Below are positions 45,001 through 54,601 of a stretch of 64,000 nt of DNA, piece after piece. Origin of the DNA: Bacteroidaceae bacterium. Lineage in GTDB: Bacteria > Bacteroidota > Bacteroidia > Bacteroidales > Bacteroidaceae. The DNA is taken from assembly GCA_900770655.1 (NCBI GenBank), contig CAAGLA010000035.1:10185-74184 (forward strand), read 5' to 3'. The notes below the pieces were generated by a model. It saw only the letters and a list, made by a program, of their open reading frames with translations, did not search any database and was not told where the DNA came from. Position 1 is the stretch's first letter. Each line of letters begins with the position of its first letter. A program made the translations under genes and the position numbers.

Positions 45001-48000
45001 AACAATGCTTATCCTGTTTTTGGGAGTATCTTCGTCGTACTCGCTGTATATGGTCGCGTTGGTAACCCCTTCGGCATTGCTGTTGCGTAGGGTGTTTCGT
45101 CTCACCTTTATGCTTGTGAGCTTGGTCAATGGAATGTCAATCATATTCTCCTCGGGCCATACAATAGCGGCTGCTGCAGAACTGTTGCCGTCGTATGAAC
45201 CGTGAGGGGTAATGGTGAGCGGCACCTCATATTCATAGTAGTTGCTCTTGTAGTCGGAGCCGAGGCGCACGAAGAGCGAGAGGTCGTTGTTGGCAAGCTG
45301 CGAAGGGTCGAGTTCCGGCGCTTCGGCGTGTATGTATAGCTGTATGCGCTCATATTGGCGTATATCGAGGTTGCTTTTCTTGTAGACAGCACGCGACTCC
45401 TTGCTTCCAAGATTGTTTACGTTGAGCGCAAGAGCCTGTTCGTTGTCTTGTCTTAACTGCGGTTGGCTTGGGTCGAGAATTCGTGTTATTCCCGGCGGCA
45501 ATACATAGTTTACCGGTTTTCTGTCGCCGTGTTCCTCTATGCTCACAGCCGAAGTGGTGAACTCGCCCGAAACTGTAGGCGCGGTGTTGTTCTTCGACGC
45601 TATGGGCTGCTGGTATGGTCGCCAGTCGCCGCGTACGAACTGCATAGTGGCAAAGCGCAGGGTAATGGGTTTCTGGAACTGTGTCATATACATACGTATG
45701 AAACGTATGGATGTAAAGTCGCGTATTGAACCCACAACCTTCTCATACTCGTCTATGGGAATACGGAACTTGTACCAGTCTACACTCTCGGTGTTGCCGT
45801 TGCGCAGTTTGGTCGTTACGGTGCGTTTGTCCGTAATGTAGTTCTTGCCCACCTGCATATCTTCGGGGCGCAACGAGATTCTGTACTGGAAGTAGTTTTC
45901 GTACTCGTCCATTGTAAAGTCTTGGTTCACGTCCTCAATATCGGGGGTTGTCTTTGCCGCACTGCTGAAACTCTCGCCCGAAGAGCTTGGCGAGTTGCCT
46001 TCGGTGTTGTTGTAGTATCTGTATCTCTCTATTATGCTGCGCTGGGATGCATCGTAGTCGCTGCCTCTGAAATAGTGGTAGTCGTCTCCGGCTGGGTCGG
46101 CCACAAGGCTGTCGTAAACCTCTTGGCGCACTCTTCCCTGCATTGCCGAAAGGTATTCGCTGTATATCGGGTGCTGTGCCTCGTCGGTGCTGCTAAGGCC
46201 ATTGAGACCCACGTCTTGCTGGTCTCTGCTGCCCGAATTGTTGTCAAATGCATATACAAGGCTGGTTGTTGTGGGTATACGCCCCCAAGCGGTCTCCTCG
46301 TAGCCGTAGCTGTTGCCTTCGGCGGGCAAGCCGTTTTCGTAGAATTTTTTGCCGTCCTTCAGTATATCTTCGGAAACCTCTCCCAAGTTAAAGTATAGTT
46401 CGCCGCCCATTCCTGTCTGTTCATAGATGAATGGGTCGAGCATCCAGAATTCGAGGTATTGTATGTTTGCACTCTCAAAATCTGTTGTTGTCAGCTGGCG
46501 TGTGATACCGCCCCAACGTTTTGCCGGGTCGTTTAGCTTGCCGTCGAAATTAACGTCGGTGTCGAGGTTGTAAGGTCCTCTGTCGCTGGGGTAGTATGTT
46601 ATGTTGAATAGCGACAGGGTAGATGACTCTCCGTATGTAGACTCCTTGTTGGGGTACAGCTCGCGTTCGTAGACCTCGCGCACATAGTGGTTCGACAACT
46701 GTTCCGTGTCGCTCTTAATATGTGCCGGTGTCAACGACGAACTGCGGCGTGTGAAAAGAGGGTCAATAGTGTACCAACTTATGTGTGCGCGGTTGAAGCC
46801 GGTGCGTATATCGTTTGTCAGGTTACTGTATTGCATTCCGCTTGGCAACGACGCAAGCATCCATTGGCTGGGCGACTTTATATCAATGCCGTTCTCTGTG
46901 CTTTCAAAATCGTCTATGTACGACGCTTCGCTTTGCACATCGTCCGATGTACCTGCTTCCAAGCGTGCAAATTCGGCCGAAAGTGTTATAGAAGAGGGCT
47001 CGGTACAACTTATGAATGGCAGGCGGTCTACCATATTTGTGAGCCATTGGCTCTGCTTTTTCCACGAAAAGTTAAAGCCCCACAAGAAGTTCTGCAACGG
47101 TTCGGAACCCATATCTACCTTTGTCGTCAAAGGTTTTTCTGTGAGCGACATAAATGTTCCTCCAAACTGGAAATCGTCGGAAAAATCATATTTCCAGTTT
47201 AGACCGAGCACTGTCTTGCGCTGCATATTGAACAGAGTGTTGCTCTCTAGCGAAACATCTACGTTGGTTCCTGCATCAATGATGTTCTGGTTAAGAATGG
47301 TTACTGTACCTGCTGAGTAGTCGACCTGATAGTCGCTGTTCTCGACAAGCGTTACGCCACCGGCTGTAACAACCACCGACCCGCGCGGAATATTGGTAGA
47401 GCCTGTCTGTATAACATTCGCGGCCGTTCCGGTGTATTCGCCAATGAGGTAGAACTTGTCCTTTTCGGCAATCTGTTTTGCTACGGTCTTTGTTGAATCG
47501 TAGAGCTCTTCGAATACATATTTGTCGGCAAGAGCGTCGTCTCCAATCTTTGCGCGCAGGAAACTGCCGAACGGCTCTACCGACGGGAAGAAGATGCGCC
47601 CGGTAGCTGCATCTACCGTGTAGCCGTTTATGAAGTCGAATATGCCGTTGGGATTCTCCCTGCTGTTGTTGCTGTCCAAGCGGTCGAGATTGAGCATCTG
47701 CAATAGCGGGGTGCTCTTGAGTCTCTGTTCGGGGAGGTATGTTATGTTTGTTCCCAAGCTGTCGCTTGCATAGTAAATATCGAGCTTGAAGTCGTTCTCT
47801 TTCAGGTTTCTTGTCCCCAGCGAGTAGACGTTCTTCATCATAAGGTCCCAGCAACCGTTGTTGGGCGAGCAGGCATTGGGCTTCAGCAACTTGACAAAGA
47901 GAGTCGTTTTAGACTCTTTTATGTCGCTCGAGAATTCACCCACTTGGTATGTTTGCCCGCCGTATGTATATTCAAAGGCTACAGCCAACACCTCGTCGGC

Positions 48001-49401
48001 GCGCAAGGCTGTCTTGAGCGAAATGAATCCAAGCTCTCTGTTGAGTGTATATTCCGATGATGAAAGCAAACGGGCATTAGAGAGTTTCTCGTAGTCGAGC
48101 CCGCCATTAATCCCGTCAATACCGTTCAGTATGTTGTTCACTTGGTCTACATCCCTTATTCCGGCATAAACTGTGCTCATCATTTCATAGAGGTTGTTGG
48201 CGCCGTTGTAGGGAATGGATTGCCCGCCTGTCGGGGCCCACATACTGTTGTCTATATGCCTGTTTTCGGCAATATCGGTGAATGCGACAATGTTACGCGG
48301 GTTGTTGTAGTCGCTTGTCTTGTTTGTTACCCACACCTCAATGCGGTTTATGTTTATGCCCGAAAGCACGGTGGGCAGCTGCGACATAGAGCGGTCGTAG
48401 TTGTCGCGGAAGTAGTGGGCAAGGAAGAAGTGCTTGTTCTCGTCGTAATTTGTTATCTCAATCTCAAACGTGTTGAGCTGTGTTCCGCCTTTTGAACTGA
48501 CAACAGTGCTGTTTGAGGTCTTTTGCGACACCACAGTCTGCAAGGATAGGCGTCCGAACTGGAAGTCGGCCCTGATACCGAACAGCGACGATGCTCCTCT
48601 GATAAGGCTTGAATTTGTAGGGAAGGTTACGTTGCCGGCTTCGAGCAGCTTTATAACCTCGTCCTCTTTTCCTTCGTATCTGAGGTTTATCTTCTTTGCG
48701 TCGTAGCTGAATGTGGCTTCGGTGTTGTAGTTGAAGTCCATATTCATCTTGTCGCCGACACTGCCCCGAACGTTTAGGTTTATCTGCTCGTCAAAGTCGA
48801 AACTGTTTGTCCTGCGGCTTCTTGCAGGCAAAGAGGGATTGTCTATGGTCTGTATTGAATAGCCTATTCTTATCTCGGCATTTCCTTGTGTTCTAATCCT
48901 CACACCTCCGGGGCCGAATATCTTTTCGGCCGGGCCCAAGTCGAAGTGCATATCGGTAAAGTCGAACTTGTCCTTCTCTCTTGAGCTTTCCCATTCGGCA
49001 CGGCCTTTGTTGCGGAAGAAAAGCTGCATAGATTGTCGCTCCTGCCATTTGCTGTACTCTTCGGGCGAGAGCAGAATGGGGGTACTCAGCAGCGTACCGC
49101 TGCCAAGTCTTGTGGAAAAAGAGTAGGTGCTGTCTTTTTCGTTGTAAAGGGTGTCGGTAGTTATGTTTGCAGGAGTGTTCAGGTCCAGCGGGCGTGTGTG
49201 CAGGTCTCCTACTGTAGAGGGCGATGTCTCGGCAACAGGAAAGCGTGCCTGCAGGGTGTCGGGCGCTTCGCCGGCTGTCATTCTTGCCCTGTTGCGCTCT
49301 CTTGCTGCACGGCGTATAGAGTCACTGCGTACGTTACCCTGCGCAATGGCAGAAACCATTGCGCCAAGCAGTATCAGCAGTGTCAATAAACGTCGTGTCA
49401 T
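42028..49401 (-). CDS. sprA: T9SS outer-membrane translocon SprA/Sov
   Basis: A 2457-residue outer-membrane protein of the SprA/Sov family, the giant beta-barrel channel through which type IX secretion substrates cross the outer membrane (about 2400-2500 residues in Flavobacterium and Porphyromonas). Signal peptide at 1-20 (VSAIAQ). Typical stretches are FGPGGVRIRTQGNAEIRIGY, MDFNYNTEATFSYDAKKINL and GITRILDPSQPQLRQDNEQ; the C-terminus ends in amphipathic strands (GISMKFSLTR). The gene directly follows ruvA (22 bases), a linkage also known for sprA in Flavobacteria. It is intact, with no frameshift. Its likely cargo in this window are the GH85 and GH2 enzymes. Confidence 0.96.
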   Translation of the reverse strand: MTRRLLTLLILLGAMVSAIAQGNVRSDSIRRAARERNRARMTAGEAPDTLQARFPVAETSPSTVGDLHTRPLDLNTPANITTDTLYNEKDSTYSFSTRLGSGTLLSTPILLSPEEYSKWQERQSMQLFFRNKGRAEWESSREKDKFDFTDMHFDLGPAEKIFGPGGVRIRTQGNAEIRIGYSIQTIDNPSLPARSRRTNSFDFDEQINLNVRGSVGDKMNMDFNYNTEATFSYDAKKINLRYEGKEDEVIKLLEAGNVTFPTNSSLIRGASSLFGIRADFQFGRLSLQTVVSQKTSNSTVVSSKGGTQLNTFEIEITNYDENKHFFLAHYFRDNYDRSMSQLPTVLSGININRIEVWVTNKTSDYNNPRNIVAFTDIAENRHIDNSMWAPTGGQSIPYNGANNLYEMMSTVYAGIRDVDQVNNILNGIDGINGGLDYEKLSNARLLSSSEYTLNRELGFISLKTALRADEVLAVAFEYTYGGQTYQVGEFSSDIKESKTTLFVKLLKPNACSPNNGCWDLMMKNVYSLGTRNLKENDFKLDIYYASDSLGTNITYLPEQRLKSTPLLQMLNLDRLDSNNSRENPNGIFDFINGYTVDAATGRIFFPSVEPFGSFLRAKIGDDALADKYVFEELYDSTKTVAKQIAEKDKFYLIGEYTGTAANVIQTGSTNIPRGSVVVTAGGVTLVENSDYQVDYSAGTVTILNQNIIDAGTNVDVSLESNTLFNMQRKTVLGLNWKYDFSDDFQFGGTFMSLTEKPLTTKVDMGSEPLQNFLWGFNFSWKKQSQWLTNMVDRLPFISCTEPSSITLSAEFARLEAGTSDDVQSEASYIDDFESTENGIDIKSPSQWMLASLPSGMQYSNLTNDIRTGFNRAHISWYTIDPLFTRRSSSLTPAHIKSDTEQLSNHYVREVYERELYPNKESTYGESSTLSLFNITYYPSDRGPYNLDTDVNFDGKLNDPAKRWGGITRQLTTTDFESANIQYLEFWMLDPFIYEQTGMGGELYFNLGEVSEDILKDGKKFYENGLPAEGNSYGYEETAWGRIPTTTSLVYAFDNNSGSRDQQDVGLNGLSSTDEAQHPIYSEYLSAMQGRVRQEVYDSLVADPAGDDYHYFRGSDYDASQRSIIERYRYYNNTEGNSPSSSGESFSSAAKTTPDIEDVNQDFTMDEYENYFQYRISLRPEDMQVGKNYITDKRTVTTKLRNGNTESVDWYKFRIPIDEYEKVVGSIRDFTSIRFIRMYMTQFQKPITLRFATMQFVRGDWRPYQQPIASKNNTAPTVSGEFTTSAVSIEEHGDRKPVNYVLPPGITRILDPSQPQLRQDNEQALALNVNNLGSKESRAVYKKSNLDIRQYERIQLYIHAEAPELDPSQLANNDLSLFVRLGSDYKSNYYEYEVPLTITPHGSYDGNSSAAAAIVWPEENMIDIPLTKLTSIKVRRNTLRNSNAEGVTNATIYSEYDEDTPKNRISIVGSPSLGEVKVMMIGVRNNSSSNKSAIVWVNEMRLLGFNNKSGWAAQGNLNIKLSDIGSFAAQGKIETAGFGGLEDKLASRRTDDYYRYSLTGTFDVGRLLPSSFKLSLPTYYSFTEEVTSPLYSPFDTDLLLDDVLDSYSGASKDSLRNIAEVRSVMRNFSISNAKLNISSSTPMPYDPANFSFSFSRSSKDNSGSTISWERNLNWKASASYNYASPLKTIQPFSGIGNSKWLKILKDWGFNPLPQSIALNTDITRTYHEVQRRDLNALTGGSEIPLTFSQQFYWNRTLAIKWDPTTNLRLSLNTGTNAEIEEPFLPVNKERFPNEYAIWKDSVKRSIQNLGRPLSYQQSFNASYTLPLNKLPIFEWLTADANYAATYNWQRGNTIGGVSFGNNIANKRNITVNATLNFEKLYNLFPYLEETNKRFANNSSNRRSTTSRRTRTERPQPFTKEVKLEMDSTITITHNLNNRRLEVTAKRKDGSRFRIRYKVIDNNSIEIKNNDSIEIKVTILPKVRSGERSAFAKAMQYPVRALMMVRNVSVKYTNAYAMNLPGFMPNAGDIFGQSNSDGIYAPGLDFAFGLTGDSFLEKAYRRNWLLKNDSISSQATSTLAEDLQLRMTLEPFKDFKIDLNASWTRNKSKSIQFMFEGMPTNESGGFSMTTITIGNSFGGGNADNNYRSSVFDEFVGNLDKYRLQIENSYAGSRYPVSSQMAGELYDPANGGVDRYSADVMIPAFLEAYTGAGNSGIFPNMLRMLPNWKIKYSGLSKLPFFKTYFKSVNIEHGYKSVYAVGSYSTYATYMEYSKGIGFVNNASGIPVPSSRYNIGSVSINESFSPLIGLDVTMHNNLTIGGKFIKTRMVNLSLTAIQMVETQSDEIAFNIGYKIVNFKLFGGKKANRERQNNSGNDINIRADFSFKNSSSICRSIDKGTTQATSGNKSFNYSLTADYAYSRMLTFSLYFDRQKTIPLISTNSYPTTTTDFGISMKFSLTR

Positions 49402-49423
49402 ATTTCCTTTTGTTTTCTTATAC

Positions 49424-50020
49424 TTAGAGCTGTTTCAGTGCAAGTTTTATAACCTGTTCTACGGTTGCTGCAGGGTCGCTCTTCAGAATAGACTGTACAA
49501 CCTTGTTGGTTGCAGCAGCCGGAAAACCAAGCATCACCAGAGCCGAAACGGCATTTTCGGCTGTCTCTTGGTTGTGTGTTGCCGTAGCCGTGGCTGTGCC
49601 GGCGCTGAATGTGCCGCCAATATCCTTTATCTTGTCCTTGAGGTCTACAATGAGTCTTTGGGCTGTCTTCAGTCCAATACCCTTTACGCTTTTTATGGCA
49701 ACCTCGTTGCCTGTGGCAATAGCTTCGCAAAGTTCGTTTACCGTGAATGCCGATAGAATTGTGCGCGCGGTATTACCTCCTATTCCCGAAACCGAAATAA
49801 GCAGCAGGAATAGTTCTCTTTCGGACTTGTTGCTGAAACCGAACAGAAGGTGCGCATCCTCTCTGATGACTTCGTATATATAGAGCTTAATATCCTTTTT
49901 TCCCTGAATTGCGCTATAAGTGTTCAGTGTTATGCTTGTTTCGTACCCGACACCGCAGCACTCTATAATGGCTGTCGTAGGTGTAAGGTCGGTAAGTTCT
50001 CCTCTAAGGTATTCTATCAT
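49424..50020 (-). CDS. ruvA: Holliday junction DNA helicase subunit RuvA
   Basis: A 198-residue RuvA, the tetrameric Holliday-junction-binding subunit that loads the RuvB motor. Domain I is the OB fold ([20 protein letters not shown]...), domain II has two helix-hairpin-helix motifs ([13 protein letters not shown] near 72-84 and [14 protein letters not shown] near 107-120), and domain III (about 145-198) is the RuvB-binding three-helix end with [10 protein letters not shown]. Gap to sprA is 22 bases. The 83-base gap to the ABC gene has no obvious promoter or terminator. Confidence 0.97.
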   Translation of the reverse strand: MIEYLRGELTDLTPTTAIIECCGVGYETSITLNTYSAIQGKKDIKLYIYEVIREDAHLLFGFSNKSERELFLLLISVSGIGGNTARTILSAFTVNELCEAIATGNEVAIKSVKGIGLKTAQRLIVDLKDKIKDIGGTFSAGTATATATHNQETAENAVSALVMLGFPAAATNKVVQSILKSDPAATVEQVIKLALKQL

Positions 50021-50103
50021 AGTTCTTTTTGTGTTGCAGCCCGAATTGCTGCGGACTGTGTATAACGTTAATTGGGTTTATAAAAAACGGCCTTTATCGG
50101 TTT

Positions 50104-51786
50104 TTATTGTACTCTCTTCTCCTTTTCGTCGCTGCCCTGACGGTTAATTCTGAGCACTTGAGTACAGTACTCAATAATTGCCGGGCGGTGGGTGATGAAT
50201 ATAAGTGTCTTGCCTGCGAGGTCGCTTGTCAGCCGCTTCAACATCTCTTTTTCGGTCTCTTCGTCGAGTGCCGACGTTACCTCGTCGAGTATTATTATGC
50301 TGCCGGGACGCAACAGCGAACGTGCAACGGCTATTCTCTGAGCCTGTCCTTCGCTGAGCCCGCCGCCACGCTCCGAAATTGCGGTATCGAGCTTTTCGGG
50401 CAGTTCGTCAACGAAATTGGCGCAGGCAATGTGGAGTGCTTTGCGCATATCATCTTCTGTGGCCTCGGAGTTGCCGAGCTGCAGATTCTCTCTTATGGTT
50501 CCGCTCACAAGGCTGTTTCCCTGCGGAATATATACGAAGTTCCTTCTTGTCTGTGTCGAAGAACTGTATGAATCCTTTCCGTTGTATACCTCTATGCTGC
50601 CGCTGTCGGGGGTAATGAGTGCAATGAGCAGCCTTAAAAGAGTGGTTTTTCCGGCACCCGTTTCGCCCACAATGGCTGTGCAGCTGTTTGGCGGGAAGTT
50701 GTAGCTGAACTCTCTTAGAATGTCGCGTTCATTCTCGCCGTAGCGGAATGTGACGTTGTTGAAACGTACGCCGGCAGTGCCGCTGAGCATAATTGCATCG
50801 CCCTCTTTTTCCAGCGGGATATCCTCTAATTCAAAGAGACGCTCTGCTGCGGTGAGTGAGGATACTATACCCGGGATATACCTTGTGAGGTCCATTGTCG
50901 GGCGTTGTATAAGCCCCACCAGTTGCAGGTAGGCGGCCATAGTTCCGTATGTTATAAGTTCGCTGCGAAGGCTGTCGACACCCCATAGGAAGGCTACAAG
51001 GTAACCTGTTGCAAAACCCAGTTGAATGAACGTGAATGCGCCGAGAGAGAATTTTGTGCGGTCGGCAACCTGTGTGTGCAGTTTGTCCTGAAGCTCTGTC
51101 AGCTGTTTTTCTGTGGAAATGTTCTGTTCCAGAGATTTTATAAGTTCTTTATGTTGCAGGCTCTCCTGAAGCACCGACTGTATTCGGCTGTCGCTGTCGC
51201 GGACATCGCGGTTGAGTTTTCTCATACGCCTTACATAGAACTGGCTCACAAATAGGCATACCGGCAGAATTATAAGCACCGAAAGAGCCAGCATAGGGCT
51301 CATATTGAACAACAGGAAGAACGATGCGGCAAGCTGTACTACAACTACTATAGCGGCAGGAATAGTTTCGGTTATCAGGGAAGTTATGCTGTTGACATCT
51401 CCTTCGAGCCTGTTTATCAGGTCGCCTGTATGGTGCCTCTGCAGGTGCAGCCAATCGCACTTCAGAAGGCGTGAGAACATTTTGAGCCTCATTCTGTTGC
51501 GCACCTTGTTGCCCACAACGGCGTGTATCCACCTGCTTGCGGCGCGTGAGGTAATTTCGGTGAGCATAAGCAACGCTATTATCACTCCGGTGGTTTTTAG
51601 AGAACCTTGTGCCTCGCCTGTGGCAATGTCAATAGCGTGTTTGCAGGCAAGCACCCAAAGCAGTTGGCAGACAACATCCAAAAGCCCTGTGGCTGTGTTT
51701 ATCACAGCCTGTTTGCGTGCCCCTGCAGAACTTTGCCACAACCAACGTACAAGCCTGCTTGCCGGTATATTCCTTTTGTCATTCAC
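50104..51786 (-). CDS. ABC transporter, fused permease and ATPase (exporter type)
   Basis: A 560-residue half-transporter: six-helix permease domain (about 1-310) and an ATP-binding domain (about 335-550). Walker A is GETGAGKTTLL, the Q-loop YIPQG, signature LSEGQAQRIAVARS (variant of LSGGQ) and Walker B IIILDEVTSALDE with H-loop TLIFITHRPA. It resembles multidrug/lipid exporters; the substrate is unknown. It precedes ruvA-sprA on the same strand and may or may not share the transcript. The promoter region diverges from the transglutaminase-like gene. Confidence 0.92.
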   Translation of the reverse strand: MNDKRNIPASRLVRWLWQSSAGARKQAVINTATGLLDVVCQLLWVLACKHAIDIATGEAQGSLKTTGVIIALLMLTEITSRAASRWIHAVVGNKVRNRMRLKMFSRLLKCDWLHLQRHHTGDLINRLEGDVNSITSLITETIPAAIVVVVQLAASFFLLFNMSPMLALSVLIILPVCLFVSQFYVRRMRKLNRDVRDSDSRIQSVLQESLQHKELIKSLEQNISTEKQLTELQDKLHTQVADRTKFSLGAFTFIQLGFATGYLVAFLWGVDSLRSELITYGTMAAYLQLVGLIQRPTMDLTRYIPGIVSSLTAAERLFELEDIPLEKEGDAIMLSGTAGVRFNNVTFRYGENERDILREFSYNFPPNSCTAIVGETGAGKTTLLRLLIALITPDSGSIEVYNGKDSYSSSTQTRRNFVYIPQGNSLVSGTIRENLQLGNSEATEDDMRKALHIACANFVDELPEKLDTAISERGGGLSEGQAQRIAVARSLLRPGSIIILDEVTSALDEETEKEMLKRLTSDLAGKTLIFITHRPAIIEYCTQVLRINRQGSDEKEKRVQ

Positions 51787-51824
51787 TTTTTGTGTACTTT
51801 TGTTGCAAAATAGACAATATTATG

Positions 51825-51832
51825 CAAAGATA
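51825..51832 (-). promoter_or_regulatory. -7 box of the ABC exporter gene
   Basis: The minus strand reads TATCTTTG, an exact match to TAnnTTTG, 39 bases before the start. No -33 TTTG at the usual distance. Confidence 0.45.
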
Positions 51833-51902
51833 TAAAAATATATAAAATAACCGCGCGCGAATATCTTTTTTAACCCCCTTGTCTTTGAATATTCATAGAT
51901 AA

Positions 51903-51935
51903 TTGCTCGCTTTTCGGCAAGATTGGCTATATTTG
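51903..51935 (+). promoter_or_regulatory. Promoter of the transglutaminase-like gene
   Basis: TTG at 51903-51905, a 22-base spacer and TATATTTG at 51928-51935, with a predicted leader of about 15 bases. Confidence 0.55.
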
Positions 51936-51955
51936 AGGCAGAAAACAATATTATT

Positions 51956-54601
51956 ATGAAAATAAGAATCGCACATCTATTGCTTTTTGTTGTGGCTATG
52001 TTGTCTGTGGCCCCTGTTACAGCCGAAGATAATTTCGACCGCAACGGCAAAATTGCCGGCCGTTTCAATGAACGCCGTGCATTAATTGACAATGACGAGT
52101 ATTTCAGAATCTTTGACAGGAACATTCGAGGTGAGCGGCTACAGGCCCTGCAGTTCCTCTATGCCTATATGCCGCTTCCCGATATAGCCGATTACTCCGG
52201 CGAGTTCTATTTGCAGAATGTGGATTATGCACTGTTGGCACGCGACGAAATGCCGTGGGGCAAGAGCGTGCCGGTAAGGGAGTTCCTTCACTTTGTACTC
52301 CCGATACGTGTAAACAACGAAAATATGGATGCCAGCCGTGCTGTCTTCTATAACGAACTGAAAGAGAGGGTTAGGGGGCTCTCTATGCGCGAGGCGGTGC
52401 TCGAAGTGAACCACTGGTGCCACGAAAAGGTTACATACACCCCCAGCGATATACGCACAAGCGCTCCGCTTGCTACAGTGCGCACTGCATACGGCCGCTG
52501 CGGCGAGGAGTCTACCTTTACTGTTGCAGCCTTGCGTGCAGTGGGTATCCCTGCGCGTCAGGTATATACTCCCCGCTGGGCGCACACCGACAATAACCAC
52601 GCTTGGGTTGAGGCTTGGGTCGACGGAGAATGGCATTTCTTGGGTGCCTGTGAGCCGGAACCGGTGCTCGACTTGGCTTGGTTCAATGCTCCTGCATCGC
52701 GCGGAATGTTAATGCATACAAATGTTTTCGGCAGTTACGACGGTCCCGAGGAGGTGCTGAGCGTAACACCTTGCTACACTGAAATAAATGTTACATCGAA
52801 CTACGCACCAGTTGCAACAACCAAAGTAAAGGTTGTCGATGCCGAAGGAAACCCCGTGAAGGCTGTTGTCGAATTCAAAATATATAACTATGCCGAATTC
52901 TACACGGCGGCCACTAAGGTCTGCGACGACAATGGCGTCACTTCAATTACTTCGGGTCTTGGAGATATGGTGGCTTGGGCGTCGGCAGGCGGCAAGTTCG
53001 GTTTTGCCAAGTTTACTGCCGGCAAGGACAACGATGTAACAGTTGTCATTGACAAAGAACCGGGCTACACATCTGTAATAGAGATGGATATCACTCCGCC
53101 GGCCGAGCGTAACACCGTTCCTTTTGTCAGCGAAAGGCAGGCTGCGGAGAACGCGCGCCGTTTTGCTCAGGAAGACTCCATACGCAACGCATACGTTGCA
53201 ACATTCATCACTTCTGAACGTGCTTTGGAAATAGCAGGAACGCTGGGATATGGTGGCGACCTTGCAACATCAATAGTTGAAATATTCAGGAAATCGCGCG
53301 GCAATCATACCACTATAGAGAAGTTCTTGACCGAAACGCCGCGCAGCGAGCAGGAACTTGCCTACCGTCTTTTGACTGCAATATCGGAAAAGGACCTGCG
53401 CGATGTGGAAATAGAGGTGCTCCGCGACCACCTTGCAAATACTGTACGCAACGGCAGCTACGACGAAATATACTGCCGTTACATACTTAATCCGCGTGTG
53501 AGCAACGAAAAGATAACTCCCTACAAAGGCTTTTTTGCCGGTTGTTTCACCGAAGAGGAGGTGCGCTTCTATGCCGGCGACCCCAAACGCTTGGTCGACT
53601 GGTGTAACAGCAATATAAGAATAGATGCCTCTTGGAACCCTCTCTCTTTGTGTATGTCGCCACGCGGTGTGTGGGAAATGCGCGTTGCCGACCCTCACTC
53701 ACGCGATATATTCTTTGTATCCCTTGCGCGTTCTTTGGGCATTCCCTCGCGCATAGATGAGGTTACCGGCAAAACACAATATATGGAACGCTATGGCGTG
53801 TGGACCGATGTCAATTTCGGCAACGCGGCAAGCGGTAACAGCCCGCAGGGCATCGTGTCGTTCTCCTTTACACCAACCCGCTTTATAGACAACCCCAAAT
53901 ACTATTCGCACTTCTCAATCGCAAAGATTGTCGACGGCCGTCTTCAGCTGCAAGGGTACCCCGAAGAGGCTACCACTCTGAACTCGCACTTTGCCGGTGA
54001 GGTTGCTATGGATACAGGCAGTTATCTGCTTATGAGCGGTACCCGTATGGCCGACGGCGGTGTGCTTGCCCACCTGAACTTCTTTAATGTAAACGAAGGG
54101 GAAAACACCCCATTGCAATATGTACAGCGCGAAAGTGAAGAGGCTCTTCAGGTTATAGGCGACTTCAACAGCGAAAATATATTCTACGACCTCGCGGCAG
54201 AACAGCAACGTTCAATTCTTTCGGCTACCGGGCGAGGCTATTACATTATAGCTGTTATAGACCCAAACAGTGAACCTACCAACCACTTCCTGCGCGATGT
54301 AATGCCCTACAAAGAGGAGTTCGAGGCTTGGGGGCAGAAGATGGTGCTTCTCTTCCGCAATGGCGACGATGCGGCCCGCTTTGTAAATGATTTTCCAAAT
54401 CTTCCTTCTACTGTCGTGTGGGGTACCGACGTAGATGGCAGAATATATGACGAAATTGTTGCCAATATGAAACTCGATAACCCTAACCGCCCTGTAATAC
54501 TTGTTGCCGACACCTTTAACCGTGTGGTATTTGTGTCGCAAGGCTACTCTATAGGTCTTGGAGAGCAGCTTGTCAAGGTAATAAAACAATTGAGCGAGTG
54601 A
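51956..54601 (+). CDS. Secreted transglutaminase-like protein with C-terminal thioredoxin-like domain
   Basis: An 881-residue exported protein; start set at 51956 (MKIRIAHLLLFVVAML), giving a signal peptide of about 23 residues. The transglutaminase-like core (about 140-245) has the catalytic Cys182 in YGRCGEES and His215 in DNNHAWVEAW, with an acidic third position in GACEPEP. An Ig-like beta domain (about 270-390, VKVVDAEGNPVKAVVEF) follows, then helical sequence and a second region resembling transglutaminase sequence without its Cys (MSPRGVWEMRVADPHSRDI). The last 110 or so residues look like a thioredoxin fold without CxxC (YYIIAVIDPNSEPTNHFL, VVWGTDVDGRIYDEI). The biological role is unknown; protease or protein-crosslinking functions are possible. 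Its stop overlaps a 52-residue ORF (TGATG). Confidence 0.82.
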   Translation: MKIRIAHLLLFVVAMLSVAPVTAEDNFDRNGKIAGRFNERRALIDNDEYFRIFDRNIRGERLQALQFLYAYMPLPDIADYSGEFYLQNVDYALLARDEMPWGKSVPVREFLHFVLPIRVNNENMDASRAVFYNELKERVRGLSMREAVLEVNHWCHEKVTYTPSDIRTSAPLATVRTAYGRCGEESTFTVAALRAVGIPARQVYTPRWAHTDNNHAWVEAWVDGEWHFLGACEPEPVLDLAWFNAPASRGMLMHTNVFGSYDGPEEVLSVTPCYTEINVTSNYAPVATTKVKVVDAEGNPVKAVVEFKIYNYAEFYTAATKVCDDNGVTSITSGLGDMVAWASAGGKFGFAKFTAGKDNDVTVVIDKEPGYTSVIEMDITPPAERNTVPFVSERQAAENARRFAQEDSIRNAYVATFITSERALEIAGTLGYGGDLATSIVEIFRKSRGNHTTIEKFLTETPRSEQELAYRLLTAISEKDLRDVEIEVLRDHLANTVRNGSYDEIYCRYILNPRVSNEKITPYKGFFAGCFTEEEVRFYAGDPKRLVDWCNSNIRIDASWNPLSLCMSPRGVWEMRVADPHSRDIFFVSLARSLGIPSRIDEVTGKTQYMERYGVWTDVNFGNAASGNSPQGIVSFSFTPTRFIDNPKYYSHFSIAKIVDGRLQLQGYPEEATTLNSHFAGEVAMDTGSYLLMSGTRMADGGVLAHLNFFNVNEGENTPLQYVQRESEEALQVIGDFNSENIFYDLAAEQQRSILSATGRGYYIIAVIDPNSEPTNHFLRDVMPYKEEFEAWGQKMVLLFRNGDDAARFVNDFPNLPSTVVWGTDVDGRIYDEIVANMKLDNPNRPVILVADTFNRVVFVSQGYSIGLGEQLVKVIKQLSE

